Shown: piece after piece, positions 25,494 through 35,229 of the stretch
Layout of the letters: each line of letters starts with the position of its first letter
Numbering within the stretch: position 1 is the first letter of the stretch
Assembly (NCBI GenBank): GCA_022763485.1
Contig: JALEGX010000123.1
Location: 1-61,026, forward strand
Reading direction: 5' to 3'
Length of the DNA stretch: 61,026 nucleotides
Origin: Paracoccaceae bacterium
Lineage (GTDB): Bacteria > Pseudomonadota > Alphaproteobacteria > Rhodobacterales > Rhodobacteraceae
Made by a program: the position numbers and the translations under genes
The notes under the pieces: generated by a model
What the model saw: the letters and a program-made list of their open reading frames with translations, nothing else
What the model was told of the DNA's origin: nothing
Databases searched by the model: none

Positions 25494-26441
25494 TCACTTG
25501 TATTCGATGATCCCGCGTTGCCGGTTGCGCAACCGGTGCCATGAGAACTCCAATACGCCCTGTGCTTCGGGGAATTTGGCCAGGGTCAGGAACAGTGCCC
25601 GTTCAAATGGCATCCAGCGCGACAGGCGCAGCACCTGCGCGGGATAGATCCAAAAGAGAAGCAAAGCCCATTTGCTGAACAGGCCAAGCATCAGGATCAG
25701 GGCTGGGAACAACGCGCCCCAGACAATCGCCCTGCGTGTTTCCGTCACCCAATGGCGTTCCGGAGGAGCACCATGCAGAAAGCTGCCCTCGGCAAAAGCA
25801 TAGCCGGCGCGACGGCTGCGTTGCCACCATTGAGAGAAGCGCAGGATTCTGGCGTCATGACGGGTCATTTCGGCATCCGCGCGCCAGATCTTCCAGCCGG
25901 CGGCACGCAAACGCACGCAGAGTTCGGGCTCTTCGCCGGCGATCAGGTCTTCGCGGAAGCCATCGACCTGAAGCAGCGCCCCATAGCGCATCAACGCATC
26001 GCCCCCGCAGGCCAGCGCCTCGCCGGTCGGCGTGTCCCATTCGGCGTCGCACAGCCGGTTGTAGACCGATTGCTCGGGGTGGGATTCGCGTCGGCGTCCA
26101 CACACGGCAGCAGCCCCCGGCGTGTCCAGGAGGAACTGGGCGGCGGTCCCGATCCAGGCGTCATCGACGATACAGTCGCCATCAACAAATTGCACGAAAT
26201 CCGGGTTTTCAAGGCAGGCCAGCCCGGCATTGCGGGCCCGCGCGGCGGTGAAGGGCAGGGACATGTCCAGGTTCACCACATCCGCGCCCAACAGCTTTGC
26301 CCCGTCGACGCTGCCATCGGTGGAGCCGCTGTCGACATAGACGATACGCCGGACCTTGCCCTTCAGGGACCGCAGACAGGCCAGCAGGCGCTGCCCTTCG
26401 TTGCGGCCGATGACAACCGCGTCGATGATTGGCGCGCTCAT
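25494..26441 (-). CDS. glycosyltransferase family 2 with C-terminal membrane segment
   Basis: The 315-aa GT-A enzyme shows VVIGRNEGQRLLACL, YVDSGSTDGS and the metal-binding QFVDGDCIVDD motif, then GFREDLIAGEEPELCVRL, typical of GT2 enzymes of polysaccharide loci. A hydrophobic segment (about 240-272) near the C-terminus suggests membrane attachment. It overlaps the upstream glycosyltransferase gene by ATGA (26438-26441), so the two are translated together. The sugar specificity is not readable. Confidence 0.88.
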   Translation of the reverse strand: MSAPIIDAVVIGRNEGQRLLACLRSLKGKVRRIVYVDSGSTDGSVDGAKLLGADVVNLDMSLPFTAARARNAGLACLENPDFVQFVDGDCIVDDAWIGTAAQFLLDTPGAAAVCGRRRESHPEQSVYNRLCDAEWDTPTGEALACGGDALMRYGALLQVDGFREDLIAGEEPELCVRLRAAGWKIWRADAEMTRHDARILRFSQWWQRSRRAGYAFAEGSFLHGAPPERHWVTETRRAIVWGALFPALILMLGLFSKWALLLFWIYPAQVLRLSRWMPFERALFLTLAKFPEAQGVLEFSWHRLRNRQRGIIEYK

Positions 26442-27493
26442 GTGTCAAACCTCGCAATGAAGTCGCGAAACCGCTGGGAGGCCACCAGGAACCCCTGTTG
26501 CTGAAGCGGTCCGACACCGGCAAAGGCTTGTGCGCTATCGGAACGCAGCGACAGGGCGCTGTCTTCGCTCATCCGTTTCAGGCGCAGGGCGTCTTCGCCG
26601 TGGTGAATGGCCTGCGTCGCCACGCTTTCGCGATCCCGGCTCAATGTGTCGTTTGCGAATTTATAGTGTTTTATCAATGCAGTGAAATCAGCGGTCCGCA
26701 CAACCGACGCACAATGGGGATGCACGCCCGGTTGCGTGTGCCCATCGACGAAGACCAGCGGATGTTTGGTCAGGCAGCACATTTCACCAAAGAACTTATG
26801 GCGCACGCCGCCCATCTTGACCCTGATCTGGTCAGAGCCGAGCGTATTGTCCCGCAGGAACCAGCCGAATTTCGCCTCCGGCTGGAAATAGTCGCGATCA
26901 ATCACGTCCGTCACGTCGTAAAAGGTGAACCGTTGCAGAACGTCGGAGTAGGGCCATGTCGCGGCCTGGGCCAGCGGTTCGCTGGGAACCATTTCCAGCA
27001 TCTGTGCCACCAGGCCGGTATAGCCTTCGGTCTGCATGTAGCGGGTCAGCCCGGTCAGTCCGATCTGGTCCTGGCCTTCGAAGCAGAACAGCTCGTCCAT
27101 ATCCGCATAAAGGACCCAATGCCCCATGCACAATTCGGTTGCCGCGTAGTTTCGGAAGTCACTTTCGAATTCACCCCAGGGCAGGGGGGATCGCAGGATG
27201 GAAACGTCGGTTTCCTGTTTGAGCCGCTCAACCGTTCCGTCCGTGGATCCGGTGTCGAAGAAGACAAAGCTGTGGGCGCCCAGGTCCCTGTAATACTTCA
27301 GGAATTCTTCGAGATAGAACATACCGTCCCGCACCAGGGCGATAACGGTCACATCGGTCGGCTGGGCATCGATCCTGCGTGGGCCATGCAGGTGGGAGAT
27401 AGAACGCATAAAACGGCGGTGTCTGAGCCATCTTTCAGCCCGTCCGCGGATCCGGGTCCCCAACCCCGGTTTCTGGCGCGTTTCAGCCTTCAC
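26438..27493 (-). CDS. glycosyltransferase family 2-like protein (PF13704 type)
   Basis: The 351-aa protein carries VIALVRDGMFYLEEFLKYY, FFDTGSTDGTVE and a DxD motif in YADMDELF, as in the Glyco_tranf_2_4 group; such proteins often appear in polysaccharide loci. A GTG at 27493 with GAGGACG upstream is chosen; a GTG at 27520 has a poorer site. The first 40 residues are strongly basic. The gene is co-transcribed with the GT2 gene that follows by ATGA overlap and marks the right end of the polysaccharide region. Confidence 0.8.
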   Translation of the reverse strand: MKAETRQKPGLGTRIRGRAERWLRHRRFMRSISHLHGPRRIDAQPTDVTVIALVRDGMFYLEEFLKYYRDLGAHSFVFFDTGSTDGTVERLKQETDVSILRSPLPWGEFESDFRNYAATELCMGHWVLYADMDELFCFEGQDQIGLTGLTRYMQTEGYTGLVAQMLEMVPSEPLAQAATWPYSDVLQRFTFYDVTDVIDRDYFQPEAKFGWFLRDNTLGSDQIRVKMGGVRHKFFGEMCCLTKHPLVFVDGHTQPGVHPHCASVVRTADFTALIKHYKFANDTLSRDRESVATQAIHHGEDALRLKRMSEDSALSLRSDSAQAFAGVGPLQQQGFLVASQRFRDFIARFDT

Positions 27494-27580
27494 TTGTGAC
27501 GTCCTCGAAATGCACAGCACTGAAAATCACCGCCAGCATAGAGGCGCATTTTGACACCGCAAGGGGCGGATCGGCAAAGT

Positions 27581-30500
27581 TCAGTAGTCGCGCTCGAAGA
27601 AGAGGCCCAGGCCGGTGCTTCCGGCGTTGTCTACGCTGCCTTTCACGGTCAGATTGTCCGTCACATCAAGGTTCAGGTTCAGCTCCGTCTCGCCACGTGT
27701 GTTGATGGAGAGGTCGGTATAGACGTTGTCGGATAGGTAAGCGCCCGCGCCAAAGCGGGTTGCGCCATCGGTGTCCGACCCGATGTCGACGGTATCCGCA
27801 CCCAGCCCTTTGCGCAGATTGTTCTGTGCCCCGCCCCCACGACCGCTCAGCCGGGCAACCGACGCAGCCAGCTGTGCCAAGGCCACGGGCGACAGGTCCT
27901 CGAAGTTGTTTCCGAACAGCAGCAGCGCCAGCGCCTCTTCGCTGGGGCGGCTTGGATCGGAGAAAACCTTGACCTCTGGCCGGTCCAGTGGGCCGGAGAT
28001 TTCCATCGTCGCCGTCCCTTCGGAGGTGTTCGACGTGGACTGGAAATCGACATAGGGCGTCAGATCCCCTTGCAGCGTAACCTGTCCCTTGGTCAGGTTC
28101 AGTCGGCGGCCCAGAATGTCAAACGTGCCCCGGATCAGTTCAATCTGGCCGGAAGGGGCCAGGTTGTCCGCCGTGCCGCGCACCAGGATTTCCCCGCCCA
28201 GCTCTGCCTGTAGCCCACGCCCCCGCGCAAAGATCCTGTTGGGCGCGCTGAGCACCAGATCCAGCCCAAGGCGCGTGCTGCCCCCCGATTTTTCGGTTTC
28301 GACAAGCCCGGCGTAATTGCGGGTCCGCTGCACCGCGCCAGACGCCCCGACATGCCGGATCTCCGGGATCGGGGCCGAAGAGACCGAGCCGGACGCGTTT
28401 GCCAGGTTGATTTCGGTTTCACCAAAGTCGATCCGCCCCGACAGCGCGGCATCCCCGGCCAGTGCCCCGCGATAGATTAGGCGGCCGCTGGCGGTGGAAT
28501 AATAGGTCAGGCTGTCGGTCAGCACGACGTCGGACAGCGTGGTGTCCAGCGCCGCCTCGAACGGGGCGCTGAGCGACATCGGGCCATTGACCGAAATCCG
28601 GCCACCGTTGCTGGGCGTCGTGTCAACGCGCACCTGCGCCCGGCCGGACGCCAGCGTGATGCGGGTATTCAGGTTCTCAAGCGCCTGCAGCGCAGCCGGA
28701 ACGGCCAGAGTGGCACCGTTTGTGGTGATTGTGCCGCGCAGGGCCTGTACCGAGGGCTCACCGTTGAGCGACAGGTCGAAATTGGCCATGCCACGGAGCG
28801 AATTCGGGGTGATGAACGGGTTTGCGGCCTCCAGGCTAAGCTGGCCATCGGCGTTCATGTCCGCCGTGCCGCGGGCTTCGTCCCAGGTGCCGGCGACGCG
28901 CGCCTTGATGCCTGCGGGGCCTTCGGCGCTGCCGTCGATCTGCCAGATGCCCTGCTGGCGGCTGGCTTTGCCGGTGGCCGCCAGCCGGCCTGCCAGTTCG
29001 GGAAAGACCCGCTCCAGCTGCCCAAGTACCGCGTCGAATTCCAGATCCGCCTCACCGTTCAGGTCAACCGCGCCCTTCAGATCCGCGTAAGAAGCGTTTG
29101 GCCCTTCCAGCCGTACCTCGCCGGAGAACTGATTGCCCTTGCGGTTCAGATCCCCGCCCAGCGACAGCGCGCCGTCCAGTTGTGGCACGATCTGGTTCAC
29201 ATCGGCCAACCGGGCTGAGAAAGACAGCTGACCATTTCGGCTGTTCAGGTCGCCCTTGGCCTGCGCGTCCAACCCCGCCATGTCCAGAAGCAATTGCCGG
29301 ATCGCCAGCCCGTCTTCGTTGCGCTGCGCGTCCAGCTCGAATGTGCCGCGGCCTGCAATCAGCCCGTCGACCTGGGATATCCCGGTCTTCAGATCGTTGC
29401 TCAGGATATCCAGTTCTACATCGAACATCCCGGCCAGCGGCACGGCAGTGCCCGCCGCGCGCCCTTCGACACGGCCGGAAATGTCGCGTCCGGCAAGGCC
29501 AGAAAAGCGGGCCAGATCCTCGGCCAGAACCGACAGGTCGCCCGTCAGCTCGAACCCGCTTTCCAGCCCGTCAACGGTGACATTGCCGGACGCAAGGTAA
29601 TCGGCCCCGCGCAGTGCGGCGTTCTTCAGGTGGGTCTGGCCGTCGCCGTGGGTTTGAACCCGGCCGGAAAAATGGATCTGCTCGCCAACCGCATCGTTCA
29701 GGGCTTCATCGGCAAAGCGGATGCCCTGGGCGTTGGCGTCAATGCGGCTGTCGATCTGCAAGCCCTGTGCCTGCTTGAGGGTGCCGTTCGACGACAGGCG
29801 CAGATGTTCCAGCGACAGATCGCTGCGTGACAGGTTCTGCAGTGTCGTGCGCAGCTCAAGCCGGTCATCGGGGGCCTTAACCAGCGACAGTTCCGCGCCA
29901 GAGATATAGGTGGCGTCACCGGAGGCCGGCAGTCGGATGCGGTCCGCGCCAAGCGGCGGGAAGACGCGGCCCTTCAGCTGTGCGGTTTCCAGAACCCCGT
30001 CCGCGGACAGGGCCAAGGCGCCCGCCAGATCCAGCGCTGCCGCCCGGATGGAGAAATCAGAGACCGACAGGGCGCCATCCGTGGTGCGTGTGCCCCTCAG
30101 AGCCAACGCACTGCGGGGTCCGAAAAACGGGTGGAAATCGGAGTTCAGCAACGGGGTCAGGTCGCCGGACAGATCCGCCAGAAAATCCAGGTCACCGGGT
30201 GTTTCGGGGTCCGCGCCGGGACGGGCCTGCAGCACGACCTGTCCGTCGATGCGGGGCTGCGACCCTGTTTCAAGCGCGATGTCGGCGGTGAAGTCAGTCA
30301 CCGCTCCCGTGCCCGATGCCCGGAACAGCAGCTCTGGTGCGCCGGGAATGCCCAAGGTGGTGGACAAAAGCCCGCCATCCGCTTCGCGAAGGGTGGCATC
30401 CAGGGTGATCAGGCTGGTGTCTGCGGCGAAATCCGCATCCAGCGACAGGACGTCGCCGGGGCGGTCCAGCCGTTCGATCTTCAGATCGGTGTCGAGCGAT

Positions 30501-31000
30501 CCATCGGCCAGTTGCAGCGCCCCCAGGACCGATAGTTCAGCGTCAAACCCGGCCAGCGCTGCGCCAAGTTGCAGCGTATCGGCCCGTATTTCACCTAGCT
30601 CAATGGCCACGGGCAGATCGGGCAGGGCAAAGGGCGTGGCCTCGGGTGTGGGCAGTTCGGGATCAACCGGTGCGGCTTTGGGCGTGCGCGCAATGGCAAT
30701 CCGTTCCGCGCTCAGGCTGTTGACCGAGAAACGTCCCTGCAACAGCGCCAGCCGGTTCCAGTCCAGAACCGCGTTTTCGATGGTCAGCCAGACCCCGTCC
30801 TCGTCGGATGCGGTCAGCCGCTGGATGGTCGCCCGCGAAGAAAACGCGCCATCCAGCCCCTGCACGTCGATCTGCCGGGTCTCATCGGACAGCGTGTCCT
30901 CCAGAAACCCGACCAGCAGCCCGCCGGGTTCGTCTTCTGAGGCGGAGGCGCCCGAGGTCAGCAGAACCCCGGCAAGGGCGTATGAAATATAGCGTTTCAA
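27581..31000 (-). CDS. tamB: translocation and assembly module inner-membrane protein TamB
   Basis: The 1139-aa protein has an N-terminal signal/anchor, a long beta-rich body with repeating amphipathic strands (lipid-transfer groove of the AsmA/TamB group), and the conserved C-terminal TamB domain with GRRLNLTKGQVTLQGDLTPY and PEVKVFSDPSRPSEEALALL. It bridges the periplasm to TamA for insertion of some outer-membrane proteins; an additional lipid-transport role is proposed for the family. The start is a TTG at 31000 that overlaps the tamA stop by 4 nt; no ATG occurs nearby. The length is within the normal range. Confidence 0.93.
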   Translation of the reverse strand: MKRYISYALAGVLLTSGASASEDEPGGLLVGFLEDTLSDETRQIDVQGLDGAFSSRATIQRLTASDEDGVWLTIENAVLDWNRLALLQGRFSVNSLSAERIAIARTPKAAPVDPELPTPEATPFALPDLPVAIELGEIRADTLQLGAALAGFDAELSVLGALQLADGSLDTDLKIERLDRPGDVLSLDADFAADTSLITLDATLREADGGLLSTTLGIPGAPELLFRASGTGAVTDFTADIALETGSQPRIDGQVVLQARPGADPETPGDLDFLADLSGDLTPLLNSDFHPFFGPRSALALRGTRTTDGALSVSDFSIRAAALDLAGALALSADGVLETAQLKGRVFPPLGADRIRLPASGDATYISGAELSLVKAPDDRLELRTTLQNLSRSDLSLEHLRLSSNGTLKQAQGLQIDSRIDANAQGIRFADEALNDAVGEQIHFSGRVQTHGDGQTHLKNAALRGADYLASGNVTVDGLESGFELTGDLSVLAEDLARFSGLAGRDISGRVEGRAAGTAVPLAGMFDVELDILSNDLKTGISQVDGLIAGRGTFELDAQRNEDGLAIRQLLLDMAGLDAQAKGDLNSRNGQLSFSARLADVNQIVPQLDGALSLGGDLNRKGNQFSGEVRLEGPNASYADLKGAVDLNGEADLEFDAVLGQLERVFPELAGRLAATGKASRQQGIWQIDGSAEGPAGIKARVAGTWDEARGTADMNADGQLSLEAANPFITPNSLRGMANFDLSLNGEPSVQALRGTITTNGATLAVPAALQALENLNTRITLASGRAQVRVDTTPSNGGRISVNGPMSLSAPFEAALDTTLSDVVLTDSLTYYSTASGRLIYRGALAGDAALSGRIDFGETEINLANASGSVSSAPIPEIRHVGASGAVQRTRNYAGLVETEKSGGSTRLGLDLVLSAPNRIFARGRGLQAELGGEILVRGTADNLAPSGQIELIRGTFDILGRRLNLTKGQVTLQGDLTPYVDFQSTSNTSEGTATMEISGPLDRPEVKVFSDPSRPSEEALALLLFGNNFEDLSPVALAQLAASVARLSGRGGGAQNNLRKGLGADTVDIGSDTDGATRFGAGAYLSDNVYTDLSINTRGETELNLNLDVTDNLTVKGSVDNAGSTGLGLFFERDY

Positions 31001-32805
31001 AAGGCTTGTCCGATCCCAAGGTAGAACTGCAATCCGTTGCCGGTGCCGCTGACCGGTTGCGCAAGGTCCAGTCGCAGCGGTCCCAGCCCGCCCAGATCAT
31101 AGCGCAGCCCGATCCCGGCGCCTGCATGGCGGCTGGAACTGCCGGATACGAAGCTGTCGCTGTCGACCATGCCGACGTCATAGAAGCCCACCAGCGAAAT
31201 CTTGTCGGTCACATAGCCGCGCAGCTCGGCGGATGCGGCCAGGAAAGAGCGCCCGCCAGCGGTTGAGCCACCAACCGGAATGCCAAGCGATTGGTAGGGC
31301 TGGCCGCGCACCGACCCGGCCCCGCCGGAGAAAAAGAGCAATCCCGGCGCGATGTCCTGCAAGCCCGGACCAAGGGCCGAGCCGAGCTGCAGACGACCGG
31401 CGGCAACAATCCGGTTGGAGCTGCCAAGTGGCCGATAGGCGCGCCCGTCCGCTTTCAGGTACAGTCCGGATTTGCTGCCTTTGAAACCCGCGAAGGGGGT
31501 AATCTGCGCATTCAGATAGGTGCCTTTCGTGGCACTGACCTTGCTGTCGCGGCGATCCTGTTCGATCCGCAGCGGCAGCAGCAGGTAGTCGAACCTGCGC
31601 CCCGTGCCAAAGGCGTCATCGGCACGGGTGGTGGCACCGACAAGCGACCATTCGGCATGCAGCGTTTCCGAAAACACCCGCCGCACCCCAAGCCCCAGCA
31701 TCGCCCGCCGCGCGGTGTAATGGGGTTCATCCAGGCTTTCGATTTCGAACAGGTAGAAGCTGGAACTGTCTGGCCCGAAAGTGGCGGGACGGTCCAGCCG
31801 GACGGCAACCCGACCGTCCTGATCGCCCGATCCGCCGATATTGGCCAGGCGCGTTTCGATCCGCAGACGCTCGGCGCCTCCAAACAGGTTGCGGTGCATC
31901 CACTTGGCCGAAAGGTCGATGCCCTCATTGGATTGCAGCTCGATCCCGAAGGACAGGTGCCGTTTCGGCTGGTCCTCGAAGGTGGCGGTGTAGTCCAGCG
32001 TGCCATCCGGGTTGGCGTTCTCCGCCTCGCTCAGCGCCACAGAGGTGAAGGTGCCGGTCCGGCGCAGCCGGGTGCCGACGGTCTGGACGTCCTGCGGATC
32101 AAAGGTTTCCCCAGACGGGAACCCTGCGATGCGTTGGATCGCATCCGGCCTGACGTCGCTTTGCCCGGCTATATGCAGGGTCCCGAAGCGCAATTTCGGA
32201 CCGGGTGCCATGCGGATGTCCGCGTTCAGCTGCGCATTGCGATGATTGGCGGTGATCTTCTGTGCCGCGATCCGCACCTTGGCATGGCCTGCGTCGCGCC
32301 AAGCTTCGCGTGCCGTTCGGGTCGTGGCCTGCAACACGGCGGTTGAGGCCGGCGCACCGGTCGCAAACGTGGACGGCAGGTCGGTGCCCTGCGGGACCGG
32401 CGCAATCCGCGCCGTGCCGAAGCGGAAGGCGGGCCCGGGTTCAACCCGGATGTCGATGGTTGAAATGCTGGCGGGCGGGTTCAGCGGCGGAATGAGGGCC
32501 GCTTCGCGTCCATTCAGCCGAATGGAGACGCTGGGGCCGAAATGTCCAGCGTCGTAAAGCACTTGCACCAGGGTACGGTAGTCCGACAGCGACGCTGCCA
32601 GCAGCTCTTGAACGGTGTCGAACCCACGGGCACGGGCGCTCAGGACAGAGGAGGCGCCACGCAGGCGTTCAGCCAGATCTTCGGAGGCATTGGGCGCGCT
32701 CAGCGAAATCTCAAGCGCCTGAGCCTGACCCAGCGGGGCGGCCAGCGCCAGCAATCCAGCAAGACAAAATGTTCCTGCGCGGTGGCGCAAGCGCTTCAAT
32801 GGCAT
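30997..32805 (-). CDS. tamA: outer-membrane assembly factor TamA (BamA/Omp85 family)
   Basis: The 602-aa protein has a signal peptide (about 1-30, ending QAQA), periplasmic POTRA-like repeats (about 30-270) and a C-terminal 16-strand barrel with RHLSFGIELQSNEG, the VRGQPYQSLG loop (the VRGF/Y-equivalent motif) and a final strand ending in Phe. It forms the outer-membrane half of the TAM with TamB, whose gene overlaps it. The ATG at 32805 starts a good signal sequence. Confidence 0.92.
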   Translation of the reverse strand: MPLKRLRHRAGTFCLAGLLALAAPLGQAQALEISLSAPNASEDLAERLRGASSVLSARARGFDTVQELLAASLSDYRTLVQVLYDAGHFGPSVSIRLNGREAALIPPLNPPASISTIDIRVEPGPAFRFGTARIAPVPQGTDLPSTFATGAPASTAVLQATTRTAREAWRDAGHAKVRIAAQKITANHRNAQLNADIRMAPGPKLRFGTLHIAGQSDVRPDAIQRIAGFPSGETFDPQDVQTVGTRLRRTGTFTSVALSEAENANPDGTLDYTATFEDQPKRHLSFGIELQSNEGIDLSAKWMHRNLFGGAERLRIETRLANIGGSGDQDGRVAVRLDRPATFGPDSSSFYLFEIESLDEPHYTARRAMLGLGVRRVFSETLHAEWSLVGATTRADDAFGTGRRFDYLLLPLRIEQDRRDSKVSATKGTYLNAQITPFAGFKGSKSGLYLKADGRAYRPLGSSNRIVAAGRLQLGSALGPGLQDIAPGLLFFSGGAGSVRGQPYQSLGIPVGGSTAGGRSFLAASAELRGYVTDKISLVGFYDVGMVDSDSFVSGSSSRHAGAGIGLRYDLGGLGPLRLDLAQPVSGTGNGLQFYLGIGQAF

Positions 32806-32968
32806 CGGTTGGGCCCCCCAGGCCGCCCGGAAACAATCGCCCGGATTCGCGGGCAGACGGACCGGGTCCTATTGGCCTAGCACAGCAGCGCACCAGGCCG
32901 AAACGGGGAATTCGCCTCGGCGGGGCTCCCTTGAAAAAACTCAGCAAAGTCTTGCCAATGTTTTGGAC

Positions 32969-34195
32969 TCAGGACCCTGCGGATCGGAACCAGTCGCGGA
33001 TCAGTGCCCGCTCTTCGGGTTCGATGTAGGTGATGTTCGCGGGTGGCATCGCGTGGCTGGCCCCGGCCTGCAAAAAGATCCCGTGGGCATTGCGGGCGAC
33101 ATCGGCCTCGGTTTCCAGTGCGACGCCGCGCGGGGGCTGACGAATGCCGTCCCAATAGGGTTCACGCGCGTGGCACATCGAACAGCGCCCCAGAACGATT
33201 TCATGCACGGCTTCAAAACTGTCAGCCTGTGCAAACCGGGCGGCCGCACCGGTCAGCTGGCTGACATCGGTCTCCTCGGTCTCTGCCATCGGAACCGTCG
33301 ACAGCGCGATCACCCCGGCAAACAGCAGGGCGGTCACGGCCCAGGTCCACAGCGGATTTCCAGCCCGCGCATGGCGGGTGTTGAAATAGTGGCGGATCGT
33401 CACCCCCATCAGGAAGACCAGCGCCGCGATCAGCCAGTTGTACTGGGTGGCAAAGGCCAGCGGGTAATGGTTTGACAGCATCAGGAAGATGACCGGCAAG
33501 GTCAGATAGTTGTTATGCGTCGAGCGCAGTTTGGCGATCTTGCCGTATTTCGGATCCGGGGTCCGCCCGGCCTTCAGATCGGCCACAACGATCTTCTGGT
33601 TGGGGATGATGATGAAGAAGACGTTGGCGCTCATGATGGTGGCGGTGAATGCGCCCAGATGCAGCATCATCGCCCGTCCGGTGAACACCTGGTTCAGGCC
33701 ATAGCCCATCGCGACCAGAAGCGCGAAGAGCAGCAACATCAAGAGGTTGGGCTGCGCCGCCAGTCCGGATTTGCACAGCCGGTCATAGACCAGCCAGCCA
33801 ATGGACAGCGTTGCGGCCGAAAGCACGATCCCCTGCCAGAGCGGCATGTCGGTCTTGGACTGGTCCACAAGGTAGAGCTCACCCCCGACCCAGTAGACCA
33901 CCATGAGTAACGCAAAGCCGCTCAGCCAGGTGGAATAGCTTTCCCATTTGAACCAGGTCAGGTGATCCGGCATCGCCTCGGGCGCCACCAGGAACTTGCG
34001 GATATGGTAGAACCCGCCCCCGTGGACCTGCCATTCCTCCCCATGCGCGCCGGGGGGCAGGTCAGGCGCTTTGCGCAGCCCCAGGTCCAGCGCGATGAAA
34101 TAGAAGGATGAGCCGATCCAGGCGATTGCGGTGATGACGTGCAGCCAGCGCACGGCAAAGGCAAGCCAATCCCAAAGGAGTACCGGGTCGAGCAT
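32969..34195 (-). CDS. puuD: PuuD-type urate hydroxylase (membrane urate oxidase with cytochrome c domain)
   Basis: The 408-aa protein has about eight membrane segments starting with WLHVITAIAWIGSSFYFIAL, the DUF989 hallmark, and a C-terminal cytochrome c domain with CSMCH (Cys338, Cys341, His342) and a downstream HAMPP heme-ligand methionine. It oxidises urate to 5-hydroxyisourate, passing electrons to the respiratory chain. The product is the substrate of the HIU hydrolase encoded 1.2 kb away. The gene diverges from the LysR gene across 98 nt, so it is probably controlled by it. Confidence 0.93.
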   Translation of the reverse strand: MLDPVLLWDWLAFAVRWLHVITAIAWIGSSFYFIALDLGLRKAPDLPPGAHGEEWQVHGGGFYHIRKFLVAPEAMPDHLTWFKWESYSTWLSGFALLMVVYWVGGELYLVDQSKTDMPLWQGIVLSAATLSIGWLVYDRLCKSGLAAQPNLLMLLLFALLVAMGYGLNQVFTGRAMMLHLGAFTATIMSANVFFIIIPNQKIVVADLKAGRTPDPKYGKIAKLRSTHNNYLTLPVIFLMLSNHYPLAFATQYNWLIAALVFLMGVTIRHYFNTRHARAGNPLWTWAVTALLFAGVIALSTVPMAETEETDVSQLTGAAARFAQADSFEAVHEIVLGRCSMCHAREPYWDGIRQPPRGVALETEADVARNAHGIFLQAGASHAMPPANITYIEPEERALIRDWFRSAGS

Positions 34196-34293
34196 GAGAA
34201 CCTCGCAAGTTTCTTGTCCCCGCCAGCCTAGGCAATGGGGTCTTCTTTCGGTATTGCATGATAGTCTCTAGCTGTATCAAAAAAGTTGGAAAA

Positions 34294-35229
34294 ATGTCCT
34301 ATCTCGACAACATTCGAACCTTTGTCCGGGTTTATGAGCTGGGCAGCATGTCGGCCGCCGGGCGGGATCTGCGCATTTCCCCGGCGGTGACCTCGGCCCG
34401 CATCTCGCAGCTGGAGGAATATCTGGGCGTTCGCCTGTTTCAGCGCACCACCCGCAACCTGACGGCGACGGAACAGGGGCGGGCATTCTATTCGGGCGCG
34501 GTTGAGGTGCTGGAGGCCGTGGATGCCGCCGAAGCGCAGGTGATGAACCTGACCGACACGCCCCGCGGCTCCCTGTTCGTGGCCGCGCCTCTGGGGATTG
34601 GTCGGCGGCTGGTGGCGCCAGAGATCCCCCGCTTTCTGGAGCAATACCCCGAGATCAGCCTGCGTCTGCGGTTGACGGATCGCAGTGTGGACCTGACGAC
34701 GGAAGGATTGGACCTGGCGTTCTTCCTGGGGCAACCCGAAGACAGCACTCTGAAAATGCGCAAGATTTCGGACTGCCAGCGGGTGCTTGTGGCCTCACCC
34801 GATTATGTCACCCGCCGGGGGATGCCCCGCTCCGGAGAAGAGCTGGTGCGCGACGGGCACGAATGTCTCAACCTGCGGTTTCCCGGCGCCAGCGAGTTCC
34901 AGTGGCAGCTCCAGACATCGGAGGGCATCAAGCGGTTTGCGGTTTCGGGTCGCTGCGAATGCGATGATGGGGATGTGCTGACCGACTGGGCCCTGGCCGG
35001 GCAGGGGATCGCGCTGAAGCCGCTGTTCGAAGTTGCGGCGCATCTCGAAACGGGGCGTCTTGTGCCGGTTGCACAAAGCACGCCCCCCGTGCCGGTGCAG
35101 CTGGCCTGCCTCTACGCGCACAGACGGCACCAAGACCCAAAGACGCGCCTGTTCATGGATTTCCTGACCGAACGCATGGCCGGAACCGTGCGGAACGAGG
35201 AAACAAGGGCAGGGCGCTCCCGCCCCTGA
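34294..35229 (+). CDS. LysR-family transcriptional regulator, probably of purine catabolism
   Basis: The 311-aa protein has the LysR winged HTH (residues about 1-60: NIRTFVRVYELGSMSAAG, ARISQLEEYLGVRLFQRTTR) and a two-lobed effector domain (about 90-300). ATG 34294 is preferred, with GGAAAA upstream, over an in-frame ATG at 34258. It diverges from puuD and lies next to uraH and puuE, so regulation of urate catabolism is the natural inference; the effector is unknown. Its last codons form one arm of a long inverted repeat (35215-35226). Confidence 0.9.
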   Translation: MSYLDNIRTFVRVYELGSMSAAGRDLRISPAVTSARISQLEEYLGVRLFQRTTRNLTATEQGRAFYSGAVEVLEAVDAAEAQVMNLTDTPRGSLFVAAPLGIGRRLVAPEIPRFLEQYPEISLRLRLTDRSVDLTTEGLDLAFFLGQPEDSTLKMRKISDCQRVLVASPDYVTRRGMPRSGEELVRDGHECLNLRFPGASEFQWQLQTSEGIKRFAVSGRCECDDGDVLTDWALAGQGIALKPLFEVAAHLETGRLVPVAQSTPPVPVQLACLYAHRRHQDPKTRLFMDFLTERMAGTVRNEETRAGRSRP

